A program made the translations under genes and the position numbers. The notes below the pieces were generated by a model that made no database searches, had not been told where the DNA came from, and was given only the letters and a program-made list of their open reading frames with translations. 64,000 nucleotides of DNA from Oscillospiraceae bacterium (GTDB lineage: Bacteria; Bacillota; Clostridia; Oscillospirales; Ruminococcaceae), in the NCBI GenBank assembly GCA_003531585.1, contig DQFX01000020.1, positions 43,483-107,482 on the forward strand, given 5' to 3'. Positions 31,303 to 41,242 of this stretch are shown piece by piece. How positions within the stretch are numbered: position 1 is the stretch's first letter; the number at the start of each line of letters is the position of its first letter.

Positions 31303-33606
31303 GTGTATCTGGCATTATATAGAAAATACCGTCCGAGAACGTTCGATGACGTTATTTCCCAGCCTGAGATAGTCACCACGCTGAAAAACCAGATAGCCGA
31401 GGGGCAGAACGCCCACGCATACCTGTTCACCGGAAGCCGCGGCACCGGCAAGACCACCTGCGCGAAGATACTCGCAATGGCGCTGAACTGCAAACACCCG
31501 GCAGGCGGAAATCCCTGCCTTGAGTGCGAAAGCTGCCGCGAGATAGCCAACGATGAAACCACTGATATCGTCGAGCTGGACGCTGCCAGCAACAGCGGCG
31601 TCAGCGACGTTCACGAGCTTCAGGACCAGCTTGCGTACACGCCGGTTAGCTGTAAGTACCGCGTGTATATCCTCGACGAGGTGCACATGCTTTCTACGGC
31701 GGCGTTCAACGCGCTGCTGAAAACTATAGAGGAGCCTCCGGCGCATGTTATCTTCATTCTCGCGACCACGGAGCTTCACAAGGTTCCCGCGACGATACTT
31801 TCCCGCTGCCAGCGGTTCGAGTTCCGCAGGATTGAGATCGCGGACAGTTCCGCAAGGCTGCTCAGCATAGCTCAGCAGGAGGGGGTCTCCCTTACTCAGG
31901 AGGCTGCGGACATGATATCCCGGCTCTCCGACGGCGGAATGCGCGACGCGCTTTCCCTGCTCGACCGCTGTATCGCAGTCAGCCGCGACGTCACCGAGGA
32001 CACCGTAAGGAGCTGCGCAGGCGTCGCCGACAATCATCATCTGTATCAGCTCGCAGAAATGACCGCTGCACGGAACATTCCCGGGTGTATTCAGCTCCTG
32101 AGCCAGCTCTACAAGGGCGGTAAGGACATCGCCCGCGTGATGGACGAGCTCGGCGGAGTATTCCGCGACCTTATGATAAACAAGAGCGCTCCGGCTGAGA
32201 AGTCGCTGCTCTCTGCAATGCCGCACGATTATCCAGAGATAGAACGCCTTGCCGGGCTGTTTTCCCTCGAGGATATCCTCCGCTGCCTGACCCTTATCCA
32301 GGAATGCACAGACGGTATTGCGAAGTCCCGCAGCCGCAAGACGCTCGCAGAAATGTGCTTCGTGAAGCTCTGCACAGGGGCGCCAACGGCGGCTCAGACC
32401 GCTCAGCTTGCACAGGCGGCTCAGATAGGGCAGGCTGGACAGGTTGGACAGGTCGGAACGATCGGACAGTCTGGAACGGCTCCGCAGACGGCGCAGAACT
32501 ACCGACAGTTCGAAAGCAAGCCGATGGGAAGCGAGTTCACTCCGATTCCCGATGAAAAGCTCGACCCCAGGCGCGCCGCAACGGTGAACAAGCTACGCGA
32601 GATATTCGCGCAGAATGAATCGGCTCCCGCAGAGCCAGCCAAACCGGCCGCTCAGGCTGTTGAGGCTCCGAAACCCGCAGAGGCTCCGAAGCCGGTTCAA
32701 CAGGCTCAGCCGTCTCCTGCGGACGAACTTCCGTTTGATATCGACGGAGCTGTGAAGGCTCCACAGGCTGCGAAGCCCGCTGAAACTCCAAAGCCTGCGC
32801 CGAAGAGTAATCCCGTGAAATTCCCCGAGCCCGTACCCGGGAACGAGATACCGTTCGATATTTCCGAGCCGCCCGCTGCTGTGAAAACGCCTGAGCCAGC
32901 GAGCCGCAAGCCCGCTGAGGTTCCGAAACCTACAGCCACGTCACCAACAGCGCCTATAGCGCCGGCAGAGCCGTTTGAAGCTCCCATGCCGGAGCTTAAC
33001 AGCGCTCCCGCAGCTATGGAATTTGATTTCGCACCGCCGCCGGAGGAACCCCCGATGGAGTTCGTTCCGCAGCGTGAGTTTGCTACAGCCCCCGAGCCGG
33101 CAGCGCCCGCTCCGAAACCCGCGACTGCGGCAGAAACGTCCGCTGTTCCAAAAGCGCACAGCGAAACGAGCGCCGCAAAACCGGTGAAGCAGAAGCCTGA
33201 ACCGAAGCCGGAGCCTGAATCAAAGCAGGAGCCGAAATCCGCTGAAAAAGCAGATACCACCGCTTCCGCCGGATACACCAAGCTGGACAGCATAACCCAG
33301 CCGGAATGGGAGCAGATAATAGAAAAGGTGTCAAGTCCGCTGTATGCCGCCATGCTTGACGGCTCAACGGCGCTGGTCAACAGCGACGGCGTGCTTGAGA
33401 TACACACCGGAAATCTCATGCTGCAGGGCATGATAAGCGACGGCTACCAGGATCTCGAAAGGGAGCTTGGCGGGGCTTTCGGGAAGAAAGTCCGTGCGCT
33501 GGTGGTCGGCGAAGAACTGGAAAACACAGCCGAGGACAAAGACCTCCCTGTGAAAGAGCTGCTGGATAAAGCACGGCGGCTCAATATAGAAGTTGACATT
33601 AAGTGA
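31303..33606 (+). CDS. dnaX: DNA polymerase III gamma/tau subunit
   Basis: This encodes 767 residues from GTG at 31303, behind a G-rich ribosome binding site. The start gives the family's usual MYLALYRKYRPRTFDDV; a longer frame runs back through the SRP RNA and is rejected. The AAA+ clamp-loader module has Walker A GSRGTGKTTCAKILA (near 43), a four-cysteine zinc knuckle (CKHPAGGNPCLECESC), Walker B VYILDEVHML and ILSRCQRFEF. A very long Pro/Ala/Lys-rich linker follows (about residues 365-660), then a tau-like C-terminal domain that contacts the polymerase. No frameshift signal for a short gamma form was found by eye. Confidence 0.95.
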   Translation: MYLALYRKYRPRTFDDVISQPEIVTTLKNQIAEGQNAHAYLFTGSRGTGKTTCAKILAMALNCKHPAGGNPCLECESCREIANDETTDIVELDAASNSGVSDVHELQDQLAYTPVSCKYRVYILDEVHMLSTAAFNALLKTIEEPPAHVIFILATTELHKVPATILSRCQRFEFRRIEIADSSARLLSIAQQEGVSLTQEAADMISRLSDGGMRDALSLLDRCIAVSRDVTEDTVRSCAGVADNHHLYQLAEMTAARNIPGCIQLLSQLYKGGKDIARVMDELGGVFRDLMINKSAPAEKSLLSAMPHDYPEIERLAGLFSLEDILRCLTLIQECTDGIAKSRSRKTLAEMCFVKLCTGAPTAAQTAQLAQAAQIGQAGQVGQVGTIGQSGTAPQTAQNYRQFESKPMGSEFTPIPDEKLDPRRAATVNKLREIFAQNESAPAEPAKPAAQAVEAPKPAEAPKPVQQAQPSPADELPFDIDGAVKAPQAAKPAETPKPAPKSNPVKFPEPVPGNEIPFDISEPPAAVKTPEPASRKPAEVPKPTATSPTAPIAPAEPFEAPMPELNSAPAAMEFDFAPPPEEPPMEFVPQREFATAPEPAAPAPKPATAAETSAVPKAHSETSAAKPVKQKPEPKPEPESKQEPKSAEKADTTASAGYTKLDSITQPEWEQIIEKVSSPLYAAMLDGSTALVNSDGVLEIHTGNLMLQGMISDGYQDLERELGGAFGKKVRALVVGEELENTAEDKDLPVKELLDKARRLNIEVDIK

Positions 33607-33622
33607 AAGGATAATTACCGAC

Positions 33623-33970
33623 ATGAAAGCAAGATTACCGCAGGGATATCAGAATTCCGCTCCCAACATGAACCAGATGGTCAGAAAGGCACAGAAGATG
33701 CAGGAGGACATCGGCAAGATCCAGGAAGAGCTTGCTGTCAAGGAGTTCACAAAGCAGGTAGGCGGCGGAGCGATCGAGCTGGTGATGACCGGCGACAAGC
33801 AGCTCAAGTCCGTTACTATCAAGCCGGAGGTCGTTGACCCCGAGGATATCGAGATGCTTCAGGATCTTATCATCAGCGGCGTAAACGAGATTCTCAAGGA
33901 AGTTGACGATTACGGCGCAGCTGAGATGGAAAAGGTTACCGGCGGCGTTTCCTTCCCCGGCTTCATCTGA
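33623..33970 (+). CDS. ybaB: YbaB/EbfC nucleoid-associated protein
   Basis: This encodes 115 residues from the ATG at 33623, after GAAAGGA. It is typical of YbaB: a helical start rich in Met, Gln and Lys (MVRKAQKMQEDIGKIQEEL), then EFTKQVGGGAIELVMTGDKQ and VDPEDIEMLQDLIISGVNEIL, ending with a Gly/Pro tail. The dimer binds DNA and probably helps recombination or replication together with RecR and DnaX. It follows dnaX by 16 bp. Confidence 0.95.
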   Translation: MKARLPQGYQNSAPNMNQMVRKAQKMQEDIGKIQEELAVKEFTKQVGGGAIELVMTGDKQLKSVTIKPEVVDPEDIEMLQDLIISGVNEILKEVDDYGAAEMEKVTGGVSFPGFI

Positions 33971-33992
33971 TCGCCCACAAGAAAATAATTCA

Positions 33993-34021
33993 CGGGCGGG
34001 TCTTTCGGATCCGCCCATTTT
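33993..34021 (+). terminator. Weak terminator or attenuator before comEC
   Basis: GGGCGG (33994-33999) pairs with CCGCCC (34011-34016), followed by ATTTTAT. It lies between ybaB and comEC, only 11 bp before the comEC start, so it could lower comEC expression. Confidence 0.5.
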
Positions 34022-34027
34022 ATCTGT

Positions 34028-36013
34028 ATGAACGAAAAGATCACAGCAGAACTCGACCTCCCCGGGGTGGGACTTGGCGCGGGAGTTACCGTCGGCTGCC
34101 TTCTCGCGTGTTATTCCGAGCCAATGGTTCGGTGCGTATGGCTTTTTATTGCGGCGGCTGTTCTGGCGTTCTCGCTGTTCACAGGGAAACGCAGATTCCT
34201 GGCGGCGGGGCTTCTGCTCGGGCTTGTCAGCATGACGGTCTATCAGACCTGGTACGCCGGGTCGCTTCAGGCGCTCGCAGGGAGCGGGATACGTGCGCAA
34301 TGCCGCATAATCAGCGTGAATTACTCCAACGATCGTTGGTCGGCAGGAAGAGCGCTGTGCGTCCTTGACGGAAAACCCGCGCTCATAGATATTACGTGTG
34401 ATTCCGTGCTTGACGTGGGCGATATAATCGACGGCGAACTTCTCCTTGAAACAGCCGAACAGGGAATTTTCACGTTCTCGGACGGCGTTGTGCTTTCCGG
34501 CGAGGTAACGGAGCTTCACAGCCGCAGTTCAGATTTCAGCCTGCTGTATCATCTCGGGAATCTCCGCAGCAAAGCCGCTGAGCGGTTCGACAGGATCGGC
34601 GGCGACGAAGCGGAGCTATGCAAGGGACTGGTGCTAGGGATCAAGGACGGCTTCTCGTATGAGCTGCGGCGGGATATCCTGCAAAGCGGAGTAAGCTACA
34701 TGACCGCCGTTTCAGGAGCTCACATCACAATTTTCATTGCTGTTCTCTGCGAGCTTTTCGGTAAGCGCAGGCGCAGACTGACCTCAATTGTTTCATTTGC
34801 GGCGGTGCTGCTTATGATGGCGATGTTCGGCTTCTCCGCTTCGGTGGTTCGCTCAGGGATAATGCTTATGATAACGCAGAGCGCGCCTCTGTTCTGCCGC
34901 AGGACCGACGTCCTGAATTCGCTTTGCGCCGCGCTTCTGCTCATGACGGTATTGACTCCCTTCGCCGCGGCTGACCCGGCGCTGCTGATGTCCGCACTGG
35001 GCGTTTTCGGAGCCGCTGTCGCCGGACCTGCGCTCAACAGTATCCGCAGATTCGGCTGGGAACGCTTCGCGGTCGCTGCAAAGCTCAAGGAAGCCGCCAC
35101 GGTATCGCTCTGTGCGATGGTGTGCGTGCTCCCGGTCAGCGTTTCGGCGTTCGGAGGCTTCTCCCTCGCGGAGATACCTGCTTCCGTTGCGCTCACGCCG
35201 TTCTTTTCAGCGGGTCTGCCGCTTGGCGTGATCTACGCTGTAAGCGGGATTCCTGGACTTATGATCCCGCTTCGGGCGGTTATGAGCTGCTTTCGTAGTA
35301 TCCTTGGATTTTTCGGCGGCATGAATGGTGCGTGGCTTCCATGTGAAAACCGCTTCGCTGTTCTGGCGGCACTGCTGGCTCCCGTACTGCTTGTGACGTT
35401 CATTTACGCCGCTGATCACGCGCGGAAGGCTCTCTGGGCATTCTTGCTGGATATTCTGCTTATGCTGTGTCTGAGTTTCTCAGATATTGCGTCGCGCCAG
35501 CGTATTGATTTCGTTTCGGACGGGAATTCCGGTGCGGCGGTGGCTTGCTCGGGGAGGAGCGCGGCTGTCCTGATAAGCGGAAAAAGCGCCTGCACGGAGC
35601 AGCTCTTCCGGCTGATGACACGGGAGGGAATCACGCAAATCGGCGTGATAAACGCTCCGCAGCTCGAATTTTCCGAGCTTTCCGGGCTTGAGAAGATGCT
35701 CAGGGCGATACCTGCGGAATACGTAATGCTTTCCGATGAATGCCTTACAGCGGCAAAGGAATTGAAGTCCTCCGCGGACGCTGAATTCCTCGCGGCTGAG
35801 GACGTTATGGAGATAAGCGGTATCACCATGGCATGCGCTAAATCGGGGAGTGAGATTCCGGCGGATATCGTGTTATACTACGGTTATACGCGCTCCGAGC
35901 CGGAGATTTCAGGAGCCGCCGGGCTTGCGCTGTACGCTTCGTCAAGGCAGGAGATTATCCCCGATGGAGCTTTTAATATCCACGACCAGACTTTCAGAAT
36001 AGATTTAAAATAA
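34028..36013 (+). CDS. comEC: ComEC/Rec2 DNA-uptake channel protein
   Basis: This encodes 661 residues. It is a polytopic membrane protein with N-terminal helices (LLACYSEPMVRCVWLFI), an extracellular OB-like part and the competence domain with the hallmark MTAVSGAHITIFIAVLCELF near residue 228. ComEC carries single-stranded DNA across the membrane in natural transformation. The C-terminal about 170 residues match the position of the metallo-beta-lactamase-like domain, but the HxHxDH motif is absent, so nuclease activity is doubtful. The ATG has no clear ribosome binding site and sits behind a hairpin, suggesting low or conditional translation. It lies between ybaB and recR. Confidence 0.85.
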   Translation: MNEKITAELDLPGVGLGAGVTVGCLLACYSEPMVRCVWLFIAAAVLAFSLFTGKRRFLAAGLLLGLVSMTVYQTWYAGSLQALAGSGIRAQCRIISVNYSNDRWSAGRALCVLDGKPALIDITCDSVLDVGDIIDGELLLETAEQGIFTFSDGVVLSGEVTELHSRSSDFSLLYHLGNLRSKAAERFDRIGGDEAELCKGLVLGIKDGFSYELRRDILQSGVSYMTAVSGAHITIFIAVLCELFGKRRRRLTSIVSFAAVLLMMAMFGFSASVVRSGIMLMITQSAPLFCRRTDVLNSLCAALLLMTVLTPFAAADPALLMSALGVFGAAVAGPALNSIRRFGWERFAVAAKLKEAATVSLCAMVCVLPVSVSAFGGFSLAEIPASVALTPFFSAGLPLGVIYAVSGIPGLMIPLRAVMSCFRSILGFFGGMNGAWLPCENRFAVLAALLAPVLLVTFIYAADHARKALWAFLLDILLMLCLSFSDIASRQRIDFVSDGNSGAAVACSGRSAAVLISGKSACTEQLFRLMTREGITQIGVINAPQLEFSELSGLEKMLRAIPAEYVMLSDECLTAAKELKSSADAEFLAAEDVMEISGITMACAKSGSEIPADIVLYYGYTRSEPEISGAAGLALYASSRQEIIPDGAFNIHDQTFRIDLK

Positions 36014-36022
36014 GGAGACAAT

Positions 36023-36619
36023 ATGGCTGAATTTATATCCGCTCCGCTGGCGCTTGCCGCAGAGCAATTCGCGAAACTGCCGGGAATCGGCATAAAGACG
36101 GCGCAGCGCCTTGCGTATTACATGCTTAACCTCCCTCCACACGAGGTCAAGGAGTTTGCAGACGCGCTTGTACGCGCCCGCAATGGAGTACAGCTTTGCA
36201 GCTGCTGCCAGAACTTCACCGACCGGGAGGTCTGCGAGATATGCTCCGACGAGCAGCGCGACAAGTCGGTGATATGCGTGGTGGAATCCCCGAAGGACGT
36301 TTCAGCGTTTGAGCGCTCCGGCGGCTACGAGGGGGTATACCATGTGCTGCACGGGCTTCTTTCCCCGATGGACGGAGTTTCCGCCGAGGATCTGAAAATC
36401 AAGGAGCTTATGGCAAGGCTTACCGATGTGCGCGAGGTCATAATGGCGACCAACCCCACAGTTGAGGGCGAGGCCACCGCAGTGTACATCAGCCGACTTA
36501 TAAAGCCCATGGGTATCAAGGTGTCGCGGCTTGCTTACGGACTTCCCGCAGGAAGCGCGCTGGAATTCGCGGACGACGTTACGCTCATGAAGGCGCTTGA
36601 GAACCGCAGCGTTCTCTGA
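36023..36619 (+). CDS. recR: Recombination mediator RecR
   Basis: This encodes 198 residues; the ATG follows AAGGAG. All parts of RecR are present: helix-hairpin-helix [20 protein letters not shown], the four-cysteine zinc finger [16 protein letters not shown], and a Toprim domain ([18 protein letters not shown], then [15 protein letters not shown]), ending with the Walker-B-like [16 protein letters not shown]. With RecF and RecO it loads RecA onto gapped DNA. It starts 9 bp after comEC. Confidence 0.96.
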   Translation: MAEFISAPLALAAEQFAKLPGIGIKTAQRLAYYMLNLPPHEVKEFADALVRARNGVQLCSCCQNFTDREVCEICSDEQRDKSVICVVESPKDVSAFERSGGYEGVYHVLHGLLSPMDGVSAEDLKIKELMARLTDVREVIMATNPTVEGEATAVYISRLIKPMGIKVSRLAYGLPAGSALEFADDVTLMKALENRSVL

Positions 36620-36624
36620 TCTTC

Positions 36625-36820
36625 ACGAAAAAAAGATCCCGCAGACCGTAACGGCTGCGGGAAAGATAATGTGTAAGTCTGCACGAAAAAAGGAAGGAAA
36701 ACGTACAGACCCTTGATGAATCAATCATCATAAAAAGGGGAGGTAGGTTATGTGAACGCCGCTTTCGCGGCAGCTTGTCGGCAGGTACCCTAACCTTTAA
36801 GGTTTCTGCTGTGATTATAT
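36625..36820 (-). ncRNA. Hairpin-dense intergenic region, candidate leftward ncRNA
   Basis: The 305 bp between recR and the MATE gene hold five hairpins: TCCCGCAG/CTGCGGGA (36637-36662), GTCTG/CAGAC, GATGA/TCATC, GCCGC/GCGGC with a four-base loop, and AACCTT/AAGGTT. On the minus strand the first would be followed by T7, making a terminator. A TATAAT (36819-36814) stands at the other end but lacks a good -35. This suggests a leftward RNA of about 180 nt, not identified. Also present are a 6-bp hairpin with a T-run just before the MATE gene (36866-36891) and a 13-codon GTG frame that I do not trust. Confidence 0.25.
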
Positions 36821-36924
36821 AATACACCCCATGTATGAATTTGGGGTAACGGCTATGTGAAATCATGGTGAAATTCACCAGTGTGTTTTTTCACTAAGCC
36901 ACAGAAAAAAGAAAGAGTGATAAA

Positions 36925-38325
36925 ATGAGCAACACCCCGGATAGCGCTAATAACCCGCGCTCAGAGATGTTAGGGAACGCCCCGGTAACTTCCCTGATGA
37001 TCAAATTTGCTGTGCCAAGCATAATTGCAATGCTGGTTGGCGCGCTGTACAACATAGTGGACCAGCTTTTTATCGGGCAGGCCGTAGGTCAGCTCGGAAA
37101 CGCAGCCACGAACATCGCTTTTCCGTTTTCGACCTCCTGCCTGTCGCTGGCGCTGCTTTTCGGAATAGGCGGCGCGAGCTGCTTTAACCTCAGCATGGGG
37201 CGGGGCGACCGCGAACGCGCTCCGTATTTCGTAGGAAACGCCGTGCTTATGATGCTGATATGCGGCGTTATGCTGATGGCGGTCACGCAAGTGTTCCTGA
37301 CGCCGCTGCTGAAGCTGTTCGGCTCGCCGGACGAGGTGCTCCCGCTGGCGCAGGAGTATGTAGGTATCACCGCCTGGGGATTCCCGTTCATGATAATAAC
37401 CACTGGCGGAGGCCATCTGATGCGCGCCGATGGCAGCCCGCGCATGACCATGCTGTGCAACCTCCTGGGAGCTGTCATCAACACGGTGCTGGACGCAGTA
37501 TTCGTGCTGGGTCTGGATTGGAAAATGACTGGCGCTGCCTGGGCTACCGTAATAGGGCAGGTGATCTCCGGAACTGTCGCGATCGTGTACCTCACGCGCT
37601 ACAAGACCGTTCACCTCGGATTAAAGCACCTGCGAATCCGCTGGCAGTACACCGGAAAAATCATAGCCATCGGCATGGCTAGCTGCATTAATCAGCTCGC
37701 GATGATGATAGTGCAGATCGTAATGAACAACCTGCTGAAGCACTACGGAGCGCTGTCAGTTTACGGTGAGTCTATCCCGATCGCAGTTTCGGGTATCGTA
37801 ATGAAGGTCAACCAGATAACATTCTCGATCGTTATAGGGCTTGGTCAGGGCGCTCAGCCGATAATCAGCTTCAACTACGGCGCGCGGAAGTACTCACGTG
37901 TGAGAGCGGCGCTGCGTTCCGCAATCACCGTCGGCGCCGGGGTGGCGGTGCTTGCATTTGTGCTGTTCCAGTTGTTCCCGCGGGAGATCATCGCAATCTT
38001 CGGCAAAGGCGCCGACGAGTATTTCGAGTTCGGCGTGAAATTCTTCCGGATATTCCTGTTTTTCACCTGGCTCAACTGCCTACAGCCTATCGCTTCCATG
38101 TTCTTTACCTCTATCGGTAAATCCTTCAAGGGAGCGTTCCTGTCGCTGACCCGGCAGATACTGTTTCTGCTTCCGCCGCTGATCGTGCTTCCGCTTTTCT
38201 GGGGTATCGACGGTATGCTTTGGGCGGGTCCCTTCGCCGACCTGCTATCAGCGGTTGCCGCTATTATCATGATAATTGTGGAGCTTCGCATAATGAAGCG
38301 TGAGGAAGCAGATTTTAAAGGTTAA
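36925..38325 (+). CDS. MATE-family multidrug/sodium antiporter
   Basis: This encodes 466 residues. Twelve membrane helices form two homologous halves: MIKFAVPSIIAMLVGALYNI near the start and IGMASCINQLAMMIVQIVM opening the second half. The signature VDQLFIGQAVGQLGNAA and the GLGQGAQPIISFNYGA motif place it in the DinF/MepA-like branch of MATE. It would extrude cationic or other small molecules in exchange for Na+ or H+. It has no partner gene. The substrate cannot be told from sequence. Confidence 0.92.
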   Translation: MSNTPDSANNPRSEMLGNAPVTSLMIKFAVPSIIAMLVGALYNIVDQLFIGQAVGQLGNAATNIAFPFSTSCLSLALLFGIGGASCFNLSMGRGDRERAPYFVGNAVLMMLICGVMLMAVTQVFLTPLLKLFGSPDEVLPLAQEYVGITAWGFPFMIITTGGGHLMRADGSPRMTMLCNLLGAVINTVLDAVFVLGLDWKMTGAAWATVIGQVISGTVAIVYLTRYKTVHLGLKHLRIRWQYTGKIIAIGMASCINQLAMMIVQIVMNNLLKHYGALSVYGESIPIAVSGIVMKVNQITFSIVIGLGQGAQPIISFNYGARKYSRVRAALRSAITVGAGVAVLAFVLFQLFPREIIAIFGKGADEYFEFGVKFFRIFLFFTWLNCLQPIASMFFTSIGKSFKGAFLSLTRQILFLLPPLIVLPLFWGIDGMLWAGPFADLLSAVAAIIMIIVELRIMKREEADFKG

Positions 38326-38351
38326 GCAGTTTTTTTATTGACATCCAACAT

Positions 38352-38382
38352 GACGGGCAGGTCTTATACTTGCCCGTTTTTA
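38352..38382 (+). terminator. Terminator after the MATE gene
   Basis: ACGGGCA (38353-38359) pairs with TGCCCGT (38371-38377), followed by TTTTAG. The stretch from here to the enolase promoter (38559) shows nothing I can name. Confidence 0.8.
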
Positions 38383-38558
38383 GATTTTACCTTCAGATAA
38401 ACTACAAGATTATTCTGCTTCCGCGCTCAGTGTGTAATAATTCTGATTCGCTGATTTGAAACTACCTCGTTCAGTGTATCTGTTTAATTCCCCTGAGTTT
38501 ACTATGTATTTGTTCACCATCACTAAACCTGTTGAGAGATTATCATGCGATATGTCAG

Positions 38559-38587
38559 TTGCATTTTCCCGGGAAGTATGCTATAAT
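38559..38587 (+). promoter_or_regulatory. Promoter of enolase
   Basis: TTGCAT (38559-38564), a 17-nt spacer and TATAAT (38582-38587). Transcription should start near 38594, giving a leader of about 150 nt. Confidence 0.75.
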
Positions 38588-38593
38588 GCTAAT

Positions 38594-40042
<1,449 letters not shown>

Positions 40043-40066
40043 ACCTTTCCTCTTCTCCATTACAAT

Positions 40067-40098
40067 GAGCCGCACAATTCGTTGTGCGGCTCAGTTTT
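40067..40098 (+). terminator. Terminator after enolase
   Basis: GAGCCGCACAA (40067-40077) pairs perfectly with TTGTGCGGCTC (40082-40092) around a TTCG tetraloop, followed by T5. It lies between enolase and the convergent end of the cobalamin operon. Confidence 0.92.
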
Positions 40099-40724
40099 TA
40101 TCTGGTCAGCATGTAGAGCAGCGCGTTAACTATCGCGGCAGCGACATTGCTTCCGCCCTTTCTTCCCCGGGCGACGATATGCGGAACTCCGGTGCTCATT
40201 ATAAGCTCCTTGGACTGCACCACGTTCACAAATCCCACCGGCACGCCTATCACGAACGCCGGAGAAAAGTCCCCCGCCGTGATGTGCTCGTACAGCCTGA
40301 TGAGCGCGGTCGGGGCGTTTCCGCAGGCGAATATCACCGGCTTTCCGAGCTTTGCTGCGCGGTCCACCGAAGCAGCCGCCCGGGTAGTCCCGCTGAGTTT
40401 CGCCGCCTCGGCGGTCTCCGGGTCTGACATGAAGCACAGCGCCTCGCAGCCGAGCTTAGCCAGCGCCGTCTTGTTTATCCCTGCCTTCGCCATGTTGGTG
40501 TCCGTGACTATGACCGCGCCGTTTTTCAGCAGCTCCAGCGCGGCGTCGACCGCGTTTTCCGAGAAGCAGAGATTGTCCGCGTAGTCGAAATCGGCGGTGG
40601 TGTGGATAACCCGGTACATTACCGGCTTGATTTTCTCCGGGAATTCACGCCCGTGCAGCTCGCTTTCGATGATTTCGAAGCTGCGGCGCTCTATATCCTC
40701 CGGTAGGACGTATTCCAGGTTCAA
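40098..40724 (-). CDS. cbiC: Cobalt-precorrin-8 methylmutase CbiC
   Basis: This encodes 208 residues from TTG at 40724, with AGGGGG upstream; the start overlaps the cobO stop by 4 bp (TTGA). It moves the C-11 methyl group to C-12, making cobyrinate. The catalytic His41 lies in MYRVIHTTADFDY. Other family parts are VIVTDTNMAKAGIN, VIFACGNAPTALIRL and the C-terminal GRKGGSNVAAAIVNALL. It is the last gene of the 17-gene operon even though its step falls in mid-pathway. Confidence 0.95.
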   Translation of the reverse strand: MNLEYVLPEDIERRSFEIIESELHGREFPEKIKPVMYRVIHTTADFDYADNLCFSENAVDAALELLKNGAVIVTDTNMAKAGINKTALAKLGCEALCFMSDPETAEAAKLSGTTRAAASVDRAAKLGKPVIFACGNAPTALIRLYEHITAGDFSPAFVIGVPVGFVNVVQSKELIMSTGVPHIVARGRKGGSNVAAAIVNALLYMLTR

Positions 40725-41242
40725 AATTCTATCCCCCTCCGCGCGGCTATACCATGTGTGTATGGGTGCTTCACGCAGTTTATTTCACTGACGTAATCCG
40801 CGGCGTCCAGGAAGATTTCCGCAGGTCCGCGCCCGGTTAACACAAGCTCCACAGTGCCCGGCTTCTCCGTCAGGAAGCGCTCCGCAGACGTGCGGTCGAG
40901 CAGACCGCAGCGGTACGCCGCGTTGAATTCGTCGATTATCAGCATGTCTATCCCGCCGGAGCGCGCCAGCGAGTACCCCTTTTCCAGCATATCATTATGA
41001 CAAGCTGTGATATCCAGCTTATCCTGCTCCGACATATTCCAGACGAATCCGAAATCCCGCTCGCAGCGCTCCAGGGTTATTCCGGGAATGCTCCGCAGCA
41101 CGGAAAGCTCCGCAGTGTCGGAGCCTTTAAGAAGCTGAATGATATGCACGCGCATTCCCGCGCCTGCCGCGCGTACTGCAAGCCCGAGCGCCGCGGTGGT
41201 CTTGCCCTTTCCGTCGCCGCAGTAAATATGAAGAAAACCCAT
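40721..41242 (-). CDS. cobO: Corrinoid adenosyltransferase (CobO/BtuR type)
   Basis: This encodes 173 residues from the ATG at 41242, which shares one base with the upstream stop (TAATG); a long in-frame extension inside cbiP is rejected. The P-loop FLHIYCGDGKGKTTAALGLA is that of CobA/CobO/BtuR enzymes, with MLIIDEFNAAYRCGLL and VELVLTGRGP later. It transfers the adenosyl group of ATP to Co(I) corrinoids to give the coenzyme form. It belongs to the CobO type, not PduO or EutT. Confidence 0.95.
   Translation of the reverse strand: MGFLHIYCGDGKGKTTAALGLAVRAAGAGMRVHIIQLLKGSDTAELSVLRSIPGITLERCERDFGFVWNMSEQDKLDITACHNDMLEKGYSLARSGGIDMLIIDEFNAAYRCGLLDRTSAERFLTEKPGTVELVLTGRGPAEIFLDAADYVSEINCVKHPYTHGIAARRGIEF

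Noticed and set aside
32395..32500. A tandem degenerate repeat (GGACAGG-like units) in dnaX suspected as a microsatellite element
   Set aside because: It encodes the Gln/Gly/Ala-rich linker in frame and is explained by the low-complexity linker.
36750..36793. A tiny frame (GTG, 13 codons) after GGGGAGG before the MATE gene
   Set aside because: The stretch also reads ATG-TGA immediately after the same ribosome binding site, the peptide has no leader features, and it lies within hairpins of a possible ncRNA.
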